Positions 7,650 through 16,804 of a stretch of DNA of 64,000 bases are shown here, piece by piece. Within the stretch, counting starts at the first letter, position 1. Every line of letters begins with the position of its first letter. The DNA is from CAYUZU01 sp964448675 (GTDB lineage: Bacteria; Planctomycetota; Phycisphaerae; UBA1845; Fen-1342). A program made the position numbers and the translations under genes. The notes beneath the pieces are model-generated. The model saw only the letters and a program-made list of their open reading frames with translations. It had not been told where the DNA came from and did no database searches. Location of the stretch: contig CAYUZU010000004.1 of NCBI GenBank assembly GCA_964448675.1, positions 1 to 64,000 on the forward strand, read 5' to 3'.

Positions 7650-8989
7650 GCAGACGCCGCGTCGTCATCACCGGTCTGGGGCCCGTCACGCCGTTGGGCA
7701 TCGGCGCCAACGCGTTCTGGAACGCGCTGCTGGAGAAGCGCTGCGGCCTGCGGCGGATATCGAGCTTCGACCCGTCGCGCTTCGCGTCGCAGCTCGGCGG
7801 CGAGATCGAGGGGATCAAGGTCGGTGACTTCGTCCACAAGACGTACCGCAAGGCGGCCAAGATCATGGCGCGCGACATCGTGCTGGCGGTCGCCGCGGCG
7901 CACCAGGCCGTCACGGACGCGAAGCTGCGTACGCCATGCCTGATCAGCCGGGGCGAGGCGGAGGGCGCGCCGGATCACGACAGCACGCGCTTCGGGGCCA
8001 ACATCGGGGCGGGGCTGATCTGTGCCGACCTGCACGAGCTGGCCGAGGTCCTGCACGGCGCCAGCGAAGACGACGTGTTCAGCTTCGCCAGGTGGGGCAA
8101 CGAGGGGATGTTCAACCTGACCCCGCTCTGGCTGCTCAAGTTCCTGCCGAACATGCTCGCCTGCCACGTGACGATCGTGCACGACGCCCAGGGCCCCAGC
8201 AATACCATCACCTGCGGCGAAGCCAGCAGCCACCTCGCCATCGGCGAGGCCTATCGCTCCATCGAGCGCGGCGCCGCCGACGTCTGCATCTGCGGCGGGG
8301 CCGAGAGCAAGACCAACCCGATGGCGCTGCTGCGCCAGCAGCTCGGCGGCCGGCTCAGCACGCGCAACGATACGCCCGAGGCCGCCTGTCGTCCGTTCGC
8401 GAAGGATCGCGACGGCACGGTCAACGCCGAGGGCGGCGGCCTGGTCATCCTCGAAGAGCTGGCCCACGCGAAGAAACGCGGCGCCCGCATCTACGCCGAG
8501 CTGATCGGCTTCGGTGCGGCGCACGACGCCTACATGGCGGCCCAGCCCACGCACCCCGAGCCCGGCGGTCGCGGGGCCGCGGTGGCGCTGCGCAAGGCGC
8601 TCAAGGATGCGTCGGTTTCCGCGGACGACGTCGACATGGTCGGGTCGTTCGCCTGCGGTCTGGTCGAGCACGATCGTGCCGAGGCGGCGGCGGTTCACAG
8701 CGTGCTCGGTGCCCGGGCCGCCGACGTGCCCGTGATGAACGTGAAGGCGGGTCTGGGCAACAACGGGGCCGGCAGCGGCGCGCTCGACTTCATCGCGACG
8801 GTGCTGGCCGTGTACTACGGGTCGATTCCGCCCGCGTACAACAGCGCTGCGGTCGATCCCGATTGCGGCCTGAAGGTGGTCGCGGACGGCCCCGTCGACG
8901 CCGACGTCGGCCACGCCGTCTCACTGGCCTATGCCCTGGGCGGCGGCCAGAACGCGTCGCTGGTGGTCAAACGGTTTCGTGAATCCTGA
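7646..8989 (+). CDS. catalytically degenerate ketosynthase-like protein (chain-length-factor-like)
   Basis: A 447-residue thiolase-fold protein colinear with FabF, but all three active-site residues are replaced. The nucleophile Cys aligns with Glu192 (ITCGEASSHLAIGEA, fixed by the exact spacing to GAADV). The HGTGT His aligns with Phe335 (VGSFACGL), and the second His with Asn372 (GLGNNGAG). The rest of the fold, including STRNDTPEAACRPF and DRDGTVNAEGGG, is conserved. It therefore cannot condense chains alone. The architecture matches KS-beta/chain-length factors that pair with an active ketosynthase, and the intact one follows at 9033. Start is GTG with GAGAGG upstream, overlapping the previous gene by 4 bp. 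A bare decarboxylase role is an alternative. Confidence 0.85.
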   Translation: MSRRRVVITGLGPVTPLGIGANAFWNALLEKRCGLRRISSFDPSRFASQLGGEIEGIKVGDFVHKTYRKAAKIMARDIVLAVAAAHQAVTDAKLRTPCLISRGEAEGAPDHDSTRFGANIGAGLICADLHELAEVLHGASEDDVFSFARWGNEGMFNLTPLWLLKFLPNMLACHVTIVHDAQGPSNTITCGEASSHLAIGEAYRSIERGAADVCICGGAESKTNPMALLRQQLGGRLSTRNDTPEAACRPFAKDRDGTVNAEGGGLVILEELAHAKKRGARIYAELIGFGAAHDAYMAAQPTHPEPGGRGAAVALRKALKDASVSADDVDMVGSFACGLVEHDRAEAAAVHSVLGARAADVPVMNVKAGLGNNGAGSGALDFIATVLAVYYGSIPPAYNSAAVDPDCGLKVVADGPVDADVGHAVSLAYALGGGQNASLVVKRFRES

Positions 8990-8994
8990 TGCCA

Positions 8995-9032
8995 ACGGTC
9001 AATTACGCACGACCGAGAGCTGAGAGCTGCAT
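8995..9032. repeat. CTGA-type dispersed repeat before the ketosynthase
   Basis: The gap holds GACCGAGAGCTGAGAGCTGC directly before the ATG, similar to the CTGACA/CTGA-rich strings at 19781, 34121, 36151 and 59649. It contains no clear Shine-Dalgarno sequence except the GAGAG core. Confidence 0.4.
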
Positions 9033-10325
9033 ATGAACCGACGGGTTGTCATTACCGGCATGGGCTGGATCACGCCGCTGGGGCACGATCTCGAGACCGT
9101 CTGGCGGCGGCTGCTGGCGGGAGAGAGCGGTGTCGCGCCCACGAGCATCTTCGATGCCGGCACGTTCCCGACCCAGTTCGCGGCCGAGGTCAAGAACTTC
9201 GACGTGGCCGACTTCCTCGGCGAGCACTACGCCAACCACGACACCTGCATCCGCAACACGGGCTTTGCGCTGGCCGCGGCCGAACTCGCCTGGCGCGACG
9301 CCGGCCTGAACGGCCGTGGCGGGGTCGATCCGGAGATGGTGGGGGTGTACCTCGGCGGCGGCGAGGGACCGATCGATTTCGATAACTTCGTTGCGGCGGC
9401 CGTCGCCGGTTGGGATCGGGAGAAGTCGGATCTCGACGCCGTGCGCTGGGCGGAGGTCGCCGGCGAGCGGCTGACGGCGGTCAAGGAGTTCGAGCAGGAC
9501 CCGAACTGTGCCGCGGGCCACCTGGCCTGCCGCTTCAACGCGCAGGGGCCCAATGCCAACACGCTCACCGCCTGCGCCGCCAGCACCCAGGCCCTCGGCG
9601 AGGCTTCGTGCATGATCGCGCGCGGCGATGCGGACATCATGATCTCGGGCGGCACGCACAGCATGATCCACCCGCTGGGCGTCACCGGCTTCAATCGCCT
9701 CACGGCCCTGTCCACCCGCAACGATGAGTACCAGACGGCATCGCGCCCCTTCGATCGCACGCGGGACGGGTTCGTGCTGGGGGAGGGGGCCGGCATCCTC
9801 ATTCTCGAGGATCTCGACTGCGCCGAGCGGCGCGGCGCGAAGATCCTGGCGGAGATTGTGGGTTACGGCTCCACGGCGGACGCGTTTCGCGTCACGGACA
9901 TGCACGAGGGTGGCCGCGGCGCCATCGCCGCGATGCAGGGTGCCCTGCGGGCGGCAGGGCTGAAGCCGGAGCAGATCGACTATGTCTCGGCCCACGGTAC
10001 CGGCACCGAAGAAAACGACAAGATCGAATCCCTCGCGATCAAGACGGTGTTCGGCGCGCACGCGGGCAAGGTCCCGGTCAGCAGCGTCAAGAGTATGCTG
10101 GGCCACCTGATCGCCGGGGCCGGGGCGGTAGAATTGATCACCTGCGTGCTGGCGATTCGGGATGGCGTCATTCCCCCCACGGCGAACTACCGCGAGCCGG
10201 ATCCGAATTGCGATCTCGACTATGTTCCCAACGAGCCGCGCAAGGCCGACGTCCGCAACTGCCTGAGCAACAGCTTCGGCTTCGGCGGCCAGAACGACAC
10301 GCTGATCGTGCGGGCCTGGTCGTAG
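9033..10325 (+). CDS. beta-ketoacyl-ACP synthase II-type condensing enzyme
   Basis: Condenses malonyl-ACP with an acyl chain. The 430-residue protein has the full Cys-His-His set: Cys181 in LTACAAST, His321 in SAHGTGT and His358 in SMLGHLIAGAG. The glycine-rich C-terminal block NSFGFGGQND is also present. It resembles FabF but sits next to a dead paralogue and a long ACP, so it is probably the active half of a KS/chain-length-factor pair rather than the housekeeping FabF. It is separated from its partner by a 43-bp gap containing a GAGAGCTGAGAGCTG stretch, which belongs to a dispersed repeat family in this window. The cluster ends here; no FabG-like reductase lies within it. Confidence 0.9.
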   Translation: MNRRVVITGMGWITPLGHDLETVWRRLLAGESGVAPTSIFDAGTFPTQFAAEVKNFDVADFLGEHYANHDTCIRNTGFALAAAELAWRDAGLNGRGGVDPEMVGVYLGGGEGPIDFDNFVAAAVAGWDREKSDLDAVRWAEVAGERLTAVKEFEQDPNCAAGHLACRFNAQGPNANTLTACAASTQALGEASCMIARGDADIMISGGTHSMIHPLGVTGFNRLTALSTRNDEYQTASRPFDRTRDGFVLGEGAGILILEDLDCAERRGAKILAEIVGYGSTADAFRVTDMHEGGRGAIAAMQGALRAAGLKPEQIDYVSAHGTGTEENDKIESLAIKTVFGAHAGKVPVSSVKSMLGHLIAGAGAVELITCVLAIRDGVIPPTANYREPDPNCDLDYVPNEPRKADVRNCLSNSFGFGGQNDTLIVRAWS

Positions 10326-10347
10326 CCGCGTTCGGCCGGGGATCGCG

Positions 10348-11157
10348 TCAGGACGCCACCGCGTGATCCGGCTGCGGCGTCGGCTTGACGAGATGCGCCA
10401 GCGCCTGGGCCTCCACCCGCTTCAACGCGTGATAGAACATGAACAGCGTGATCAGGGCGACGTCGGCGCAGACGACCGCCACGGCGGGGAAGCCCTCGCG
10501 ATCGACCGCCTGCCAGATAATCCACGCGATGACCGCGCAGATGAACGATGGGGCCAGCCCGACACACCAGGCAAGGCCGTCGCGTCGCGCCCGCGTGATG
10601 AAGTCGCCGACGAAATCCCAGGCCAGGAAGATCAGGAAGGTGGCCAGCACCCACAGCGCCTCGTCGCCGGCGTCAGGTGTGCCGATGCCGATTTCGGCCT
10701 GGCGCGTCCGGGCCGGCATGGATTCGTGAAAGTCGAGTCGGACGCTGGCGGGGTCCTCGATGATCGTCTGGACGTGCACCAGCTCGACCTTGCTGACCAG
10801 GATCAGCACGCACGCCACCAGGGCCAGCTCGAACAGCAGCGCCACGAAGGGCCACGAAAAGACCGTCCGTAACGGCTGGGCATTGGCGGGGGCCATGGCC
10901 CGCGACCACAACACCCAGGCGGTCGCGCCGACGATCACGGCCAGGCCGAGGTGGGTCAGCGGCGCCAGCGCCACCCAATCGAGCGATAACAACGCGCCGC
11001 GGTTCTGCGTCGCGTCGAGCCACTCGGTGGCCTTCACCACGATGTCCTTGACCGCCAGCGCGAACAGCAGCCCGATGAAGATCCACCGCAGAAGCACCGA
11101 GCGCTGCTGCTCGTCGCGGATCAGCGTCGTCACGGCCGGTTGCTTGTCGCCATGCAT
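10348..11157 (-). CDS. multi-pass membrane protein of unknown function
   Basis: Not recognised. The 269-residue protein has about five or six hydrophobic helices, including WIFIGLLFALAVKDIVV, HLGLAVIVGATAWVLW, VALLFELALVACVLILV, ALWVLATFLIFLAWDFV and LAPSFICAVIAWIIW. The loop between the third and fourth segments (about 125-165) is hydrophilic. No catalytic or metal-binding motif stands out. It converges on the ketosynthase gene and is divergent from the PEP-CTERM gene. Confidence 0.75.
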   Translation of the reverse strand: MHGDKQPAVTTLIRDEQQRSVLLRWIFIGLLFALAVKDIVVKATEWLDATQNRGALLSLDWVALAPLTHLGLAVIVGATAWVLWSRAMAPANAQPLRTVFSWPFVALLFELALVACVLILVSKVELVHVQTIIEDPASVRLDFHESMPARTRQAEIGIGTPDAGDEALWVLATFLIFLAWDFVGDFITRARRDGLAWCVGLAPSFICAVIAWIIWQAVDREGFPAVAVVCADVALITLFMFYHALKRVEAQALAHLVKPTPQPDHAVAS

Positions 11158-11595
11158 GACCGCCCCAATCTTCTACTATGTGCCTCGGGCGCGCCGCGTC
11201 GGCATGCGGCGACGGCGCGGCGCCGCCCTGTATCATTCGTCGGGACAACGGCCGCCAGGGTTGAGCAGTTGAGCGTCGCGTCGCAAGCCGCGCCATCGCT
11301 ACTCGGACGCAGCGGAGATTTCGCCGGCGAGGTTAGCGGACCCCGCGCCGCAGCACCGGACCAGCACGACGGGCCGCGGTTGTTATCGCTGTGAGGCCGG
11401 CGGCCGCTGTGATCTGTTGCGCGGGGGATCGGGTTTTTGCTGGCCGGGTGGAAATCGGGCGCCGCCGCTCGCTATGGTCTGGTGAATGCTCCACACGCCA
11501 GGCTCGACCCAACGCCGGGGAGCATCGCTTTCGCCGAGATCGAACACGGGACCTCGCCGAAGGACGCCCGAGAAGCGTCGGGAAAGGAGCTTGGC
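11158..11595. other. gene-free divergent intergenic region (438 bp)
   Basis: Lies between the membrane protein (minus) and the PEP-CTERM gene (plus). Short frames here lack ribosome-binding sites and look like noise. AAAGGAG at 11583-11589 serves the downstream gene. I see no RNA gene or strong repeat. Confidence 0.5.
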
Positions 11596-12516
11596 ATGCG
11601 TCGCAACGCCCTGCTGATTACCACGATTCTGTTCGCCAGTACCGCTTTTGCACGCGCCGACCTCGTGAGCATGTTCCACGGCTACGAGAGTGTCTGGGGG
11701 GTCGGTGTTTCCGGACAGACCTCCAGCTACTACAGCGATGTCAAGGCCGGCGCCACGCTCGATGGTGCGACCACTGGCGGCAGCCTGCCCGTTTTCGGAC
11801 CGGACCGCATTTCGTATCCCTCGGGCATCGGCCAGGTGCCCAGCCCCGGCGGCGCGGTCGGCATGGAGTACGACCAGGGCGTCATCGGTGTCCGTGCCAG
11901 CGGGGACGACGTCTACGTGCGGCTGGCGACCCGCCTGGATCCCATGCACGGTGTGTACAACAAGGCCTGGAAGACCTGGTACGGCCAGGGCGACGTGTTC
12001 ATGGCGGTCGAGGACAGCGCCGGGCTGAGTCACTTTGCGCTGCTCAACTACTGGCCGGTCGATGACGCCGGCAAGCCGCGCAACATCAACCGCAACTACT
12101 TCAAGAGCGCCGAGGCCTTCCACGTGAGCGGGGGCCCCGACGGCGGCAGCCTCGAAGGGCAGCTCGTGGCGCTCGGCAGCAACAGCGACGTGACGCGTGT
12201 TGGTGGGCGCGGGGCATACACCGGCAACAAGATCCCGACCGGCCTCGACACGCGGGCCTACGCGCAGGGCGGGGCGGTTCTCGGTGACGCGGGCCTGTCG
12301 CTCAGCATGATCACCGAAGACGACGCGACCTGGTACATCGAGACCTGGGCGTTCGATGCCGGTCAGCTCAGCGACGACCCGACGTTCGACTTGGCGCTGC
12401 ACACCAGCGCGACCTGCGGCAACGACCAGATTGGTGGCCGGTTCCCGGTCCCCGAGCCGAACTCGTTGCTGCTGATGGTGGCGGGTGTGCTGGCCGCCTG
12501 CCGCCTGCGGCGTTAG
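11596..12516 (+). CDS. PEP-CTERM exosortase-sorted secreted protein
   Basis: An exported surface or extracellular-matrix protein of 306 residues. It has an N-terminal signal (MRRNALLITTILFASTAFARA) and a C-terminal PEP-CTERM sorting tail: VPEPNS, then a hydrophobic stretch LLLMVAGVLAACRL and terminal arginine. The central 250 residues show no enzyme motif but contain a conserved-looking XRT-associated pattern (MFHGYESVWGVGVSG). ATG 11596 is chosen because AAAGGAG lies seven bases upstream. A strong terminator follows at 12542. Its presence implies an exosortase elsewhere in the genome. Confidence 0.85.
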   Translation: MRRNALLITTILFASTAFARADLVSMFHGYESVWGVGVSGQTSSYYSDVKAGATLDGATTGGSLPVFGPDRISYPSGIGQVPSPGGAVGMEYDQGVIGVRASGDDVYVRLATRLDPMHGVYNKAWKTWYGQGDVFMAVEDSAGLSHFALLNYWPVDDAGKPRNINRNYFKSAEAFHVSGGPDGGSLEGQLVALGSNSDVTRVGGRGAYTGNKIPTGLDTRAYAQGGAVLGDAGLSLSMITEDDATWYIETWAFDAGQLSDDPTFDLALHTSATCGNDQIGGRFPVPEPNSLLLMVAGVLAACRLRR

Positions 12517-12830
12517 GCGACCGCATCCCTACCAGTGACCCCGCCGGGGCGCTTCGGCTGCCGATCAGCGGCCGGAACGCCCCGGCGTTTTGCGCGGTGT
12601 AACCTGGGGGAGGGCGGCGCGGCGCACGGTGCGGCGTCGCGCGCCCGCGGGGTTGACCGTGCCACACGCCGCGAGCGCTTCTTCCCCTCCGCGCCCGCTT
12701 GTGCATCGGATTCCGGATTCTGCATTCCGCACCGTCGCCCCGCGCCGCTCACCCTGTACGCCGGGCCGGCAATGCGTACACTACGCGCCCGAGAACCGGA
12801 CCCGACCTGACACCCAGCCGGACGTCTGCC
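12517..12830. other. gene-free region (314 bp) with terminator and candidate promoter
   Basis: Contains the terminator of the PEP-CTERM gene (12542-12591) and a TACACT box (12777-12782) 48 bp before the VKOR fusion gene. Around 12703-12730 lies an ATTCCGGATTCTGCATTCCG string of the kind often dispersed in intergenic DNA; a related string GCAGAATACGAAAC is at 14107. Confidence 0.5.
12542..12591 (+). terminator. rho-independent-type terminator after the PEP-CTERM gene
   Basis: A perfect 10-bp stem CGCCGGGGCG (12542-12551) / CGCCCCGGCG (12578-12587) encloses a loop with further partial pairing. It is followed immediately by TTTT (12588-12591), 26 bp after the stop codon. Confidence 0.75.
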
Positions 12831-14096
12831 ATGAACCAACCCGAGAGTCCGCCGGTCACCACGCCACCGTTCAAGCAGCCGCAGGTCGGCCTGCGCTGGC
12901 TGATGTTCGCCGTGGCACTCGCCGGCTGGGTGGTCAGCCTGACGATGTGGCTGTGGGTCGCGAACAACGCCGCCGCCCAAGGCGTGGTCGACGCGGTCTG
13001 CGGGCCAGCCGGCAGCGCGTGGGATTGCAGCGCCGTGATGCGCTCGCGCTGGGGCTACTGGCCGCAGCAGGGCAACCTGCGGATCCCGGTGTCGGTGCTC
13101 GGTATGGCGTATTTCGCGTTCGTCGGCCTGTGGACCCTGTTCATCGGGCCGGTCACGCGCGGCCGCGGCGCGTACCATGTCCTGCTGCTGGCCGTGCTGA
13201 TCGTCGGCCTGGGGCAGTCGCTGAACTTCATCCGCGTGATGGCGTTCGAGCTGCACCAGTGGTGCACGATCTGCCTGGTCGCGCACGGATTGAACCTCGC
13301 CTTGCTCGGTCTGGCCATCGCCGGCTGGCCCTGGCGCGCCCCTGCTGAGCCACGCCGCGCCCACCCCACCGGCCGCCTGGCCCTGGCGACGGTGACGGCG
13401 GGGTTGCTGGCCGTGGGCCTGCACCTGGCCGTTGCACTGGTGGTGATTCAGAGCGGCTGGCTGGGGAAGATCGGCGACGCGTACCGCAAGATCACAGACG
13501 ATCCGGCGTACATTCTCTGGGATCATCAGCGGCAGCCGATGGTCGACCTTCCGGTACGTGATGACGCCGTCATCCGCGGCAATTCGCTTGCCGCGCACAC
13601 CCTGGTGGTGTTCAGCGATTTCCAATGCACGCAGTGCCGGGCGGCACATCACAGGTTGCAGGCCATGCTCGAGGACCACGCCGATCGCGTGCGCGTGGTC
13701 TACCGCCATTTTCCGCAGGATCCGGCGTGCAATCCGCAACCCGAATGGGAGCGGGGTGGGCATCCCCTGTCTTGCGAGGCCGCGCGGGCGTATGAGGCGG
13801 CGCGGATTGTCGGCGGGGCGGAAGTCGCGCGGCAGATGCGTGACCGGATCTACGAGCAGCAGCAGGCGCTGCAGGGTGGCTTGTTCGCGGAATGGGCGGT
13901 CGAAATGGGATTGCCGCGCGACGCGTTTGAGACGGCCATGGCGTCAGACGAAGCACGGCAACGCGTGGCGGATGACGTTGCGCTGGGGATCGAGTTGGGT
14001 ATCGTCGCCGTGCCGCAGATGTACTTCGACGGTCGCCGGCTGCAGGGCTGGAGCCGGCCGGAGACCTGGGATGCATTGCTCGACCGCGCCGAATGA
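12831..14096 (+). CDS. VKOR-DsbA/thioredoxin fusion, oxidative protein folding
   Basis: Makes and recycles disulfides in exported proteins: quinone-linked VKOR reoxidises the attached thioredoxin-like domain. The N-terminal half has four to five membrane helices. It carries the loop cysteines (DAVCGPAG, WDCSAV) and the active-site pair Cys145-Cys148 in WCTIC. The C-terminal half is a DsbA/DsbG-like domain with Cys266-Cys269 in FQCTQC and a cis-proline block VAVPQMYFDG. Such fusions are known in several phyla. The start is the ATG at 12831 after a TACACT box; the frame is open further upstream without a ribosome-binding site. The cysteine-rich protease at the window start is the kind of client this enzyme would serve. 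Confidence 0.9.
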   Translation: MNQPESPPVTTPPFKQPQVGLRWLMFAVALAGWVVSLTMWLWVANNAAAQGVVDAVCGPAGSAWDCSAVMRSRWGYWPQQGNLRIPVSVLGMAYFAFVGLWTLFIGPVTRGRGAYHVLLLAVLIVGLGQSLNFIRVMAFELHQWCTICLVAHGLNLALLGLAIAGWPWRAPAEPRRAHPTGRLALATVTAGLLAVGLHLAVALVVIQSGWLGKIGDAYRKITDDPAYILWDHQRQPMVDLPVRDDAVIRGNSLAAHTLVVFSDFQCTQCRAAHHRLQAMLEDHADRVRVVYRHFPQDPACNPQPEWERGGHPLSCEAARAYEAARIVGGAEVARQMRDRIYEQQQALQGGLFAEWAVEMGLPRDAFETAMASDEARQRVADDVALGIELGIVAVPQMYFDGRRLQGWSRPETWDALLDRAE

Positions 14097-14166
14097 TCAG
14101 TACCGCATGCAGAATACGAAACACGGCGCGCCGCACGGGAAGGTGCCGGCTGCCTCGTTTCACTGA

Positions 14167-16785
14167 TCAGTGATCGTCGGAATCAGGCGATCGTCCTGCG
14201 GGCGTCAGCGCGTACTTCAAGCCGCGCGGCGGCGCACCGTCGGGCGTCTGCAAACGAGCAGCGAACGCCCAGCCCCCGCCGACCTGCACGACCTTGAGCA
14301 TGATCGTGTTCCAGCCTTCGCGCAGGTTCAGCGGCACCCGGTCCTCGAACGGGTTCAGCCCGCGGGTCCCGCGATAGCGGTGCACCATCTCGCCGTTGAC
14401 CCATGCCACCACGCCGTCGTCGCTGCCCACATCCAGTCGCAATGGCTGCGCCCGCGGCGACCATATCGACGTTCGCACGTACACCGCGCGATCGCCACCG
14501 CCGAGATACGACAATTCGAAGATCCACGGCTCACGCTCGTTCCGCACCGGCAGCGGCTGCCACGCAACATCCGCGTCCGTCTCGGGCGCAAACGCGGTAT
14601 CGAAGGCGTGCTCCCAGGTTTCGCCAGCCTTGAAGTACGGTCCTGCGATCCGCCATGCGGTCAGGTAGCCATCGAGCGAGCGGACGTACGCGAGCGCTTT
14701 CTCGCCAGCGGTGCGCGTGGCGTCGCGGGCGGTCGTCTCCATCACTTCGCGAATCGCCGCCTCGGCCCGCTGGCGCTGCAGCGGACTGACGCTCCGGGCG
14801 GCGGCGATGACGGCAACCTCCGCCTCGCCGCGCAGCTCCGGCTCGTCCAATAGCCGCTGCGCCAGCGCGAGCGCGTCCGGATGGCGAACGGCACCGATAC
14901 CGGCCAGCACCAGGCGCTTCTCCTCGACACGTTCCGCGAGGTCGCGTGCCTCGCTATACAGCCGCAGGCTCTCGGCCGGCTCGCGCTCACTCGGCAGGCC
15001 AAGCAGCCGAATGTAGCCGCGCAGCGCCAGCACCCGGTGCGACTTGCGCTCCGCTCCCGCGGCCAGATCGTGCAGATCTTCCAGTGCCGCCAGCGTCTCC
15101 CAGCCCGCCAGGGCCCGTACGGCCGCGTCGACCGTGTCACGGTCGCCAGACCGGACAAGCTCGCGAAGGTGCGCGAGCGCCTTGTCACCGCCCAGTTGTC
15201 CCAGCACCTGCGCCAGCGCCGGCTGCGCCCGTGCAATCTTACGCGGCCAGAGGTCCAGCACGGCCGCGGCCGGGTCGGCATGGTCGGCGCGGCGGCCCGT
15301 GGCCACGACCGCATCGACGGCCGCATTGCGCGCGTCCTCTTCGTCGACGCGCAGCACCAGCCCGATGAGCGATTGCAGGTGCTTTGGTTCGGCGAGTGTC
15401 TCCAGGGCGGCGAAGGCCGCCATTTGGATATCCGCATTTCGATCCAGCGCCTGTTCGAGCATGAGGCCGGTCGCGGCCCGGTCGTAGCGCGCCGCGAGGA
15501 CGCGGATGAGCTCGCACCGCAACGGCGGTTCGGCTGATTCGACCGCGGCCCGCAACGTGGCGTCCACCTGTTCGCCGCGGAGCCGGGCGAGGCTGTCGCG
15601 GGCGGTCTCGGCTTCGACGCCGCGGGTCTGCGCGGCTTTGCGCGCCAGCCGCAGGGCCACCCGATGGTCGCCCAGCGCCCCCAGACCACGCAAAGCCGCC
15701 AGACGCACGGCGTCGTTCTCGTCTTCCGCCAGTTGTAGCACCGCCGGCAGGCCGGCAGCATCCGCGCGATCCGCGAGCGCGGCGAGCAGCAGGGTCTGTG
15801 CCTCCGGCGTCACTCCCATCAGTTGCTGCTCGATCGCCAACGTCGCGAGCGGCCCTGGGATCTCGACGAGCAAAGCCGCGGCGGCACGACGCATTCGCCC
15901 TGTCTCGTCCGTGTCGGTGACGATCGTCAACAATGTCTGCAAAGCACCGATCTGCTCGGTCTGGACGCGGCCGCGCAGCGCCGCGAGGCGCCACGCGGCG
16001 TTCGTGTCGAGATCGTAGAGGGTGCGATAGATCGCCCCCGCGCGGTCACTGCGATCCCGTTGCCGCCAGGCGTCGGCACAGCGAAGCCAGGCGTCAACGA
16101 CGGCCTCCTGCAGGGCCGGCGGTACACGCGGCCAGGCAGCCGTCAACCGCGTCTGCAGTTGCTTCAGCGCGTGTTGATCCGCCTCGACCGCGAGCATGAT
16201 CGCATCAAGTGCCGCCGGGGCCGACTTCGCGAAGCGTCGCGCGTCCACCGCCACGCGCTGCAATGGCGACACGCGGCGGGCCGCGAGAGCATTGAGCAGC
16301 GCCTCGCGCCACGCGCTGTCCGCTGCGCTGTCGACGGCGCTGCGCAAGGCGGCGGCGGCGTCGTCGGACGGGTTCTCCTGCAGTGCCCGGCGGGCTCCGT
16401 CGCGGATACGCTCGTCACGATCATCGAGCAACGCCTGCAGTGCCGGCACGACCTCGACCCCGCCGATCCGCTCGAGCTGCCGCAGGAACCACATGCGCGC
16501 CCTGTCCGGCGTGTCGTTGCCGAGGCGCCCCTTGATGGCGCGACACAGGCGGGCACGCTGCTGGTCCTGGCCGGGCTGTGCCGCCATCAGGCACAAATCC
16601 TCGAAGCTCCGCTGCGCCGCGGTGCGCTGCGCCAGGTCCGCGGCTGCCAGGGCCGGGAGCAACTCGTCGATCGCGGCAGCGTAGTCCTGCGGCGGTTGGT
16701 CTTCCGCGACCGCGAGCGATTCGAGAAACAGCGGCAGGTAGATGAAGAAAAGCACGATCGAGAAGAACACGCCGAAGGGTCTCAT
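14167..16785 (-). CDS. exported HEAT-repeat protein with C-terminal beta-sandwich domain
   Basis: No enzymatic function is recognised. The 872-residue protein starts with a hydrophobic export signal (MRPFGVFFSIVLFFIYLPLFLES). It then has about 600 residues of HEAT/ARM-type helical repeats (for example EVVPALQALLDDRDERIRDGARRAL). The C-terminal 150 residues form a carbohydrate-binding-like sandwich containing GSDDGVVAWVNGEMVHRYRG and WNTIMLKVVQVGGGWAF. The same type of domain ends the secreted protein at 27573-29300. ATG 16785 is chosen because it has GAGGGAG upstream and starts the signal sequence; an in-frame ATG at 16854 lacks both. The opposite strand is open over long stretches but shows no gene-like start. 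Confidence 0.85.
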   Translation of the reverse strand: MRPFGVFFSIVLFFIYLPLFLESLAVAEDQPPQDYAAAIDELLPALAAADLAQRTAAQRSFEDLCLMAAQPGQDQQRARLCRAIKGRLGNDTPDRARMWFLRQLERIGGVEVVPALQALLDDRDERIRDGARRALQENPSDDAAAALRSAVDSAADSAWREALLNALAARRVSPLQRVAVDARRFAKSAPAALDAIMLAVEADQHALKQLQTRLTAAWPRVPPALQEAVVDAWLRCADAWRQRDRSDRAGAIYRTLYDLDTNAAWRLAALRGRVQTEQIGALQTLLTIVTDTDETGRMRRAAAALLVEIPGPLATLAIEQQLMGVTPEAQTLLLAALADRADAAGLPAVLQLAEDENDAVRLAALRGLGALGDHRVALRLARKAAQTRGVEAETARDSLARLRGEQVDATLRAAVESAEPPLRCELIRVLAARYDRAATGLMLEQALDRNADIQMAAFAALETLAEPKHLQSLIGLVLRVDEEDARNAAVDAVVATGRRADHADPAAAVLDLWPRKIARAQPALAQVLGQLGGDKALAHLRELVRSGDRDTVDAAVRALAGWETLAALEDLHDLAAGAERKSHRVLALRGYIRLLGLPSEREPAESLRLYSEARDLAERVEEKRLVLAGIGAVRHPDALALAQRLLDEPELRGEAEVAVIAAARSVSPLQRQRAEAAIREVMETTARDATRTAGEKALAYVRSLDGYLTAWRIAGPYFKAGETWEHAFDTAFAPETDADVAWQPLPVRNEREPWIFELSYLGGGDRAVYVRTSIWSPRAQPLRLDVGSDDGVVAWVNGEMVHRYRGTRGLNPFEDRVPLNLREGWNTIMLKVVQVGGGWAFAARLQTPDGAPPRGLKYALTPAGRSPDSDDH

Positions 16786-16804
16786 GAGGATTCTCCCTCG
16801 CGGG

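Noticed and set aside
5087..10325. Firm assignment of the lipid cluster to ladderane synthesis
   Set aside because: Radical SAM enzymes and other genes tied to anammox ladderane clusters are absent here, and the surrounding genes fit a heterotroph.
10348..11296. Alternative minus-strand frame overlapping the membrane protein
   Set aside because: Arg/Gly/Ala-rich with no hydrophobic segments; the chosen frame encodes clear transmembrane helices.
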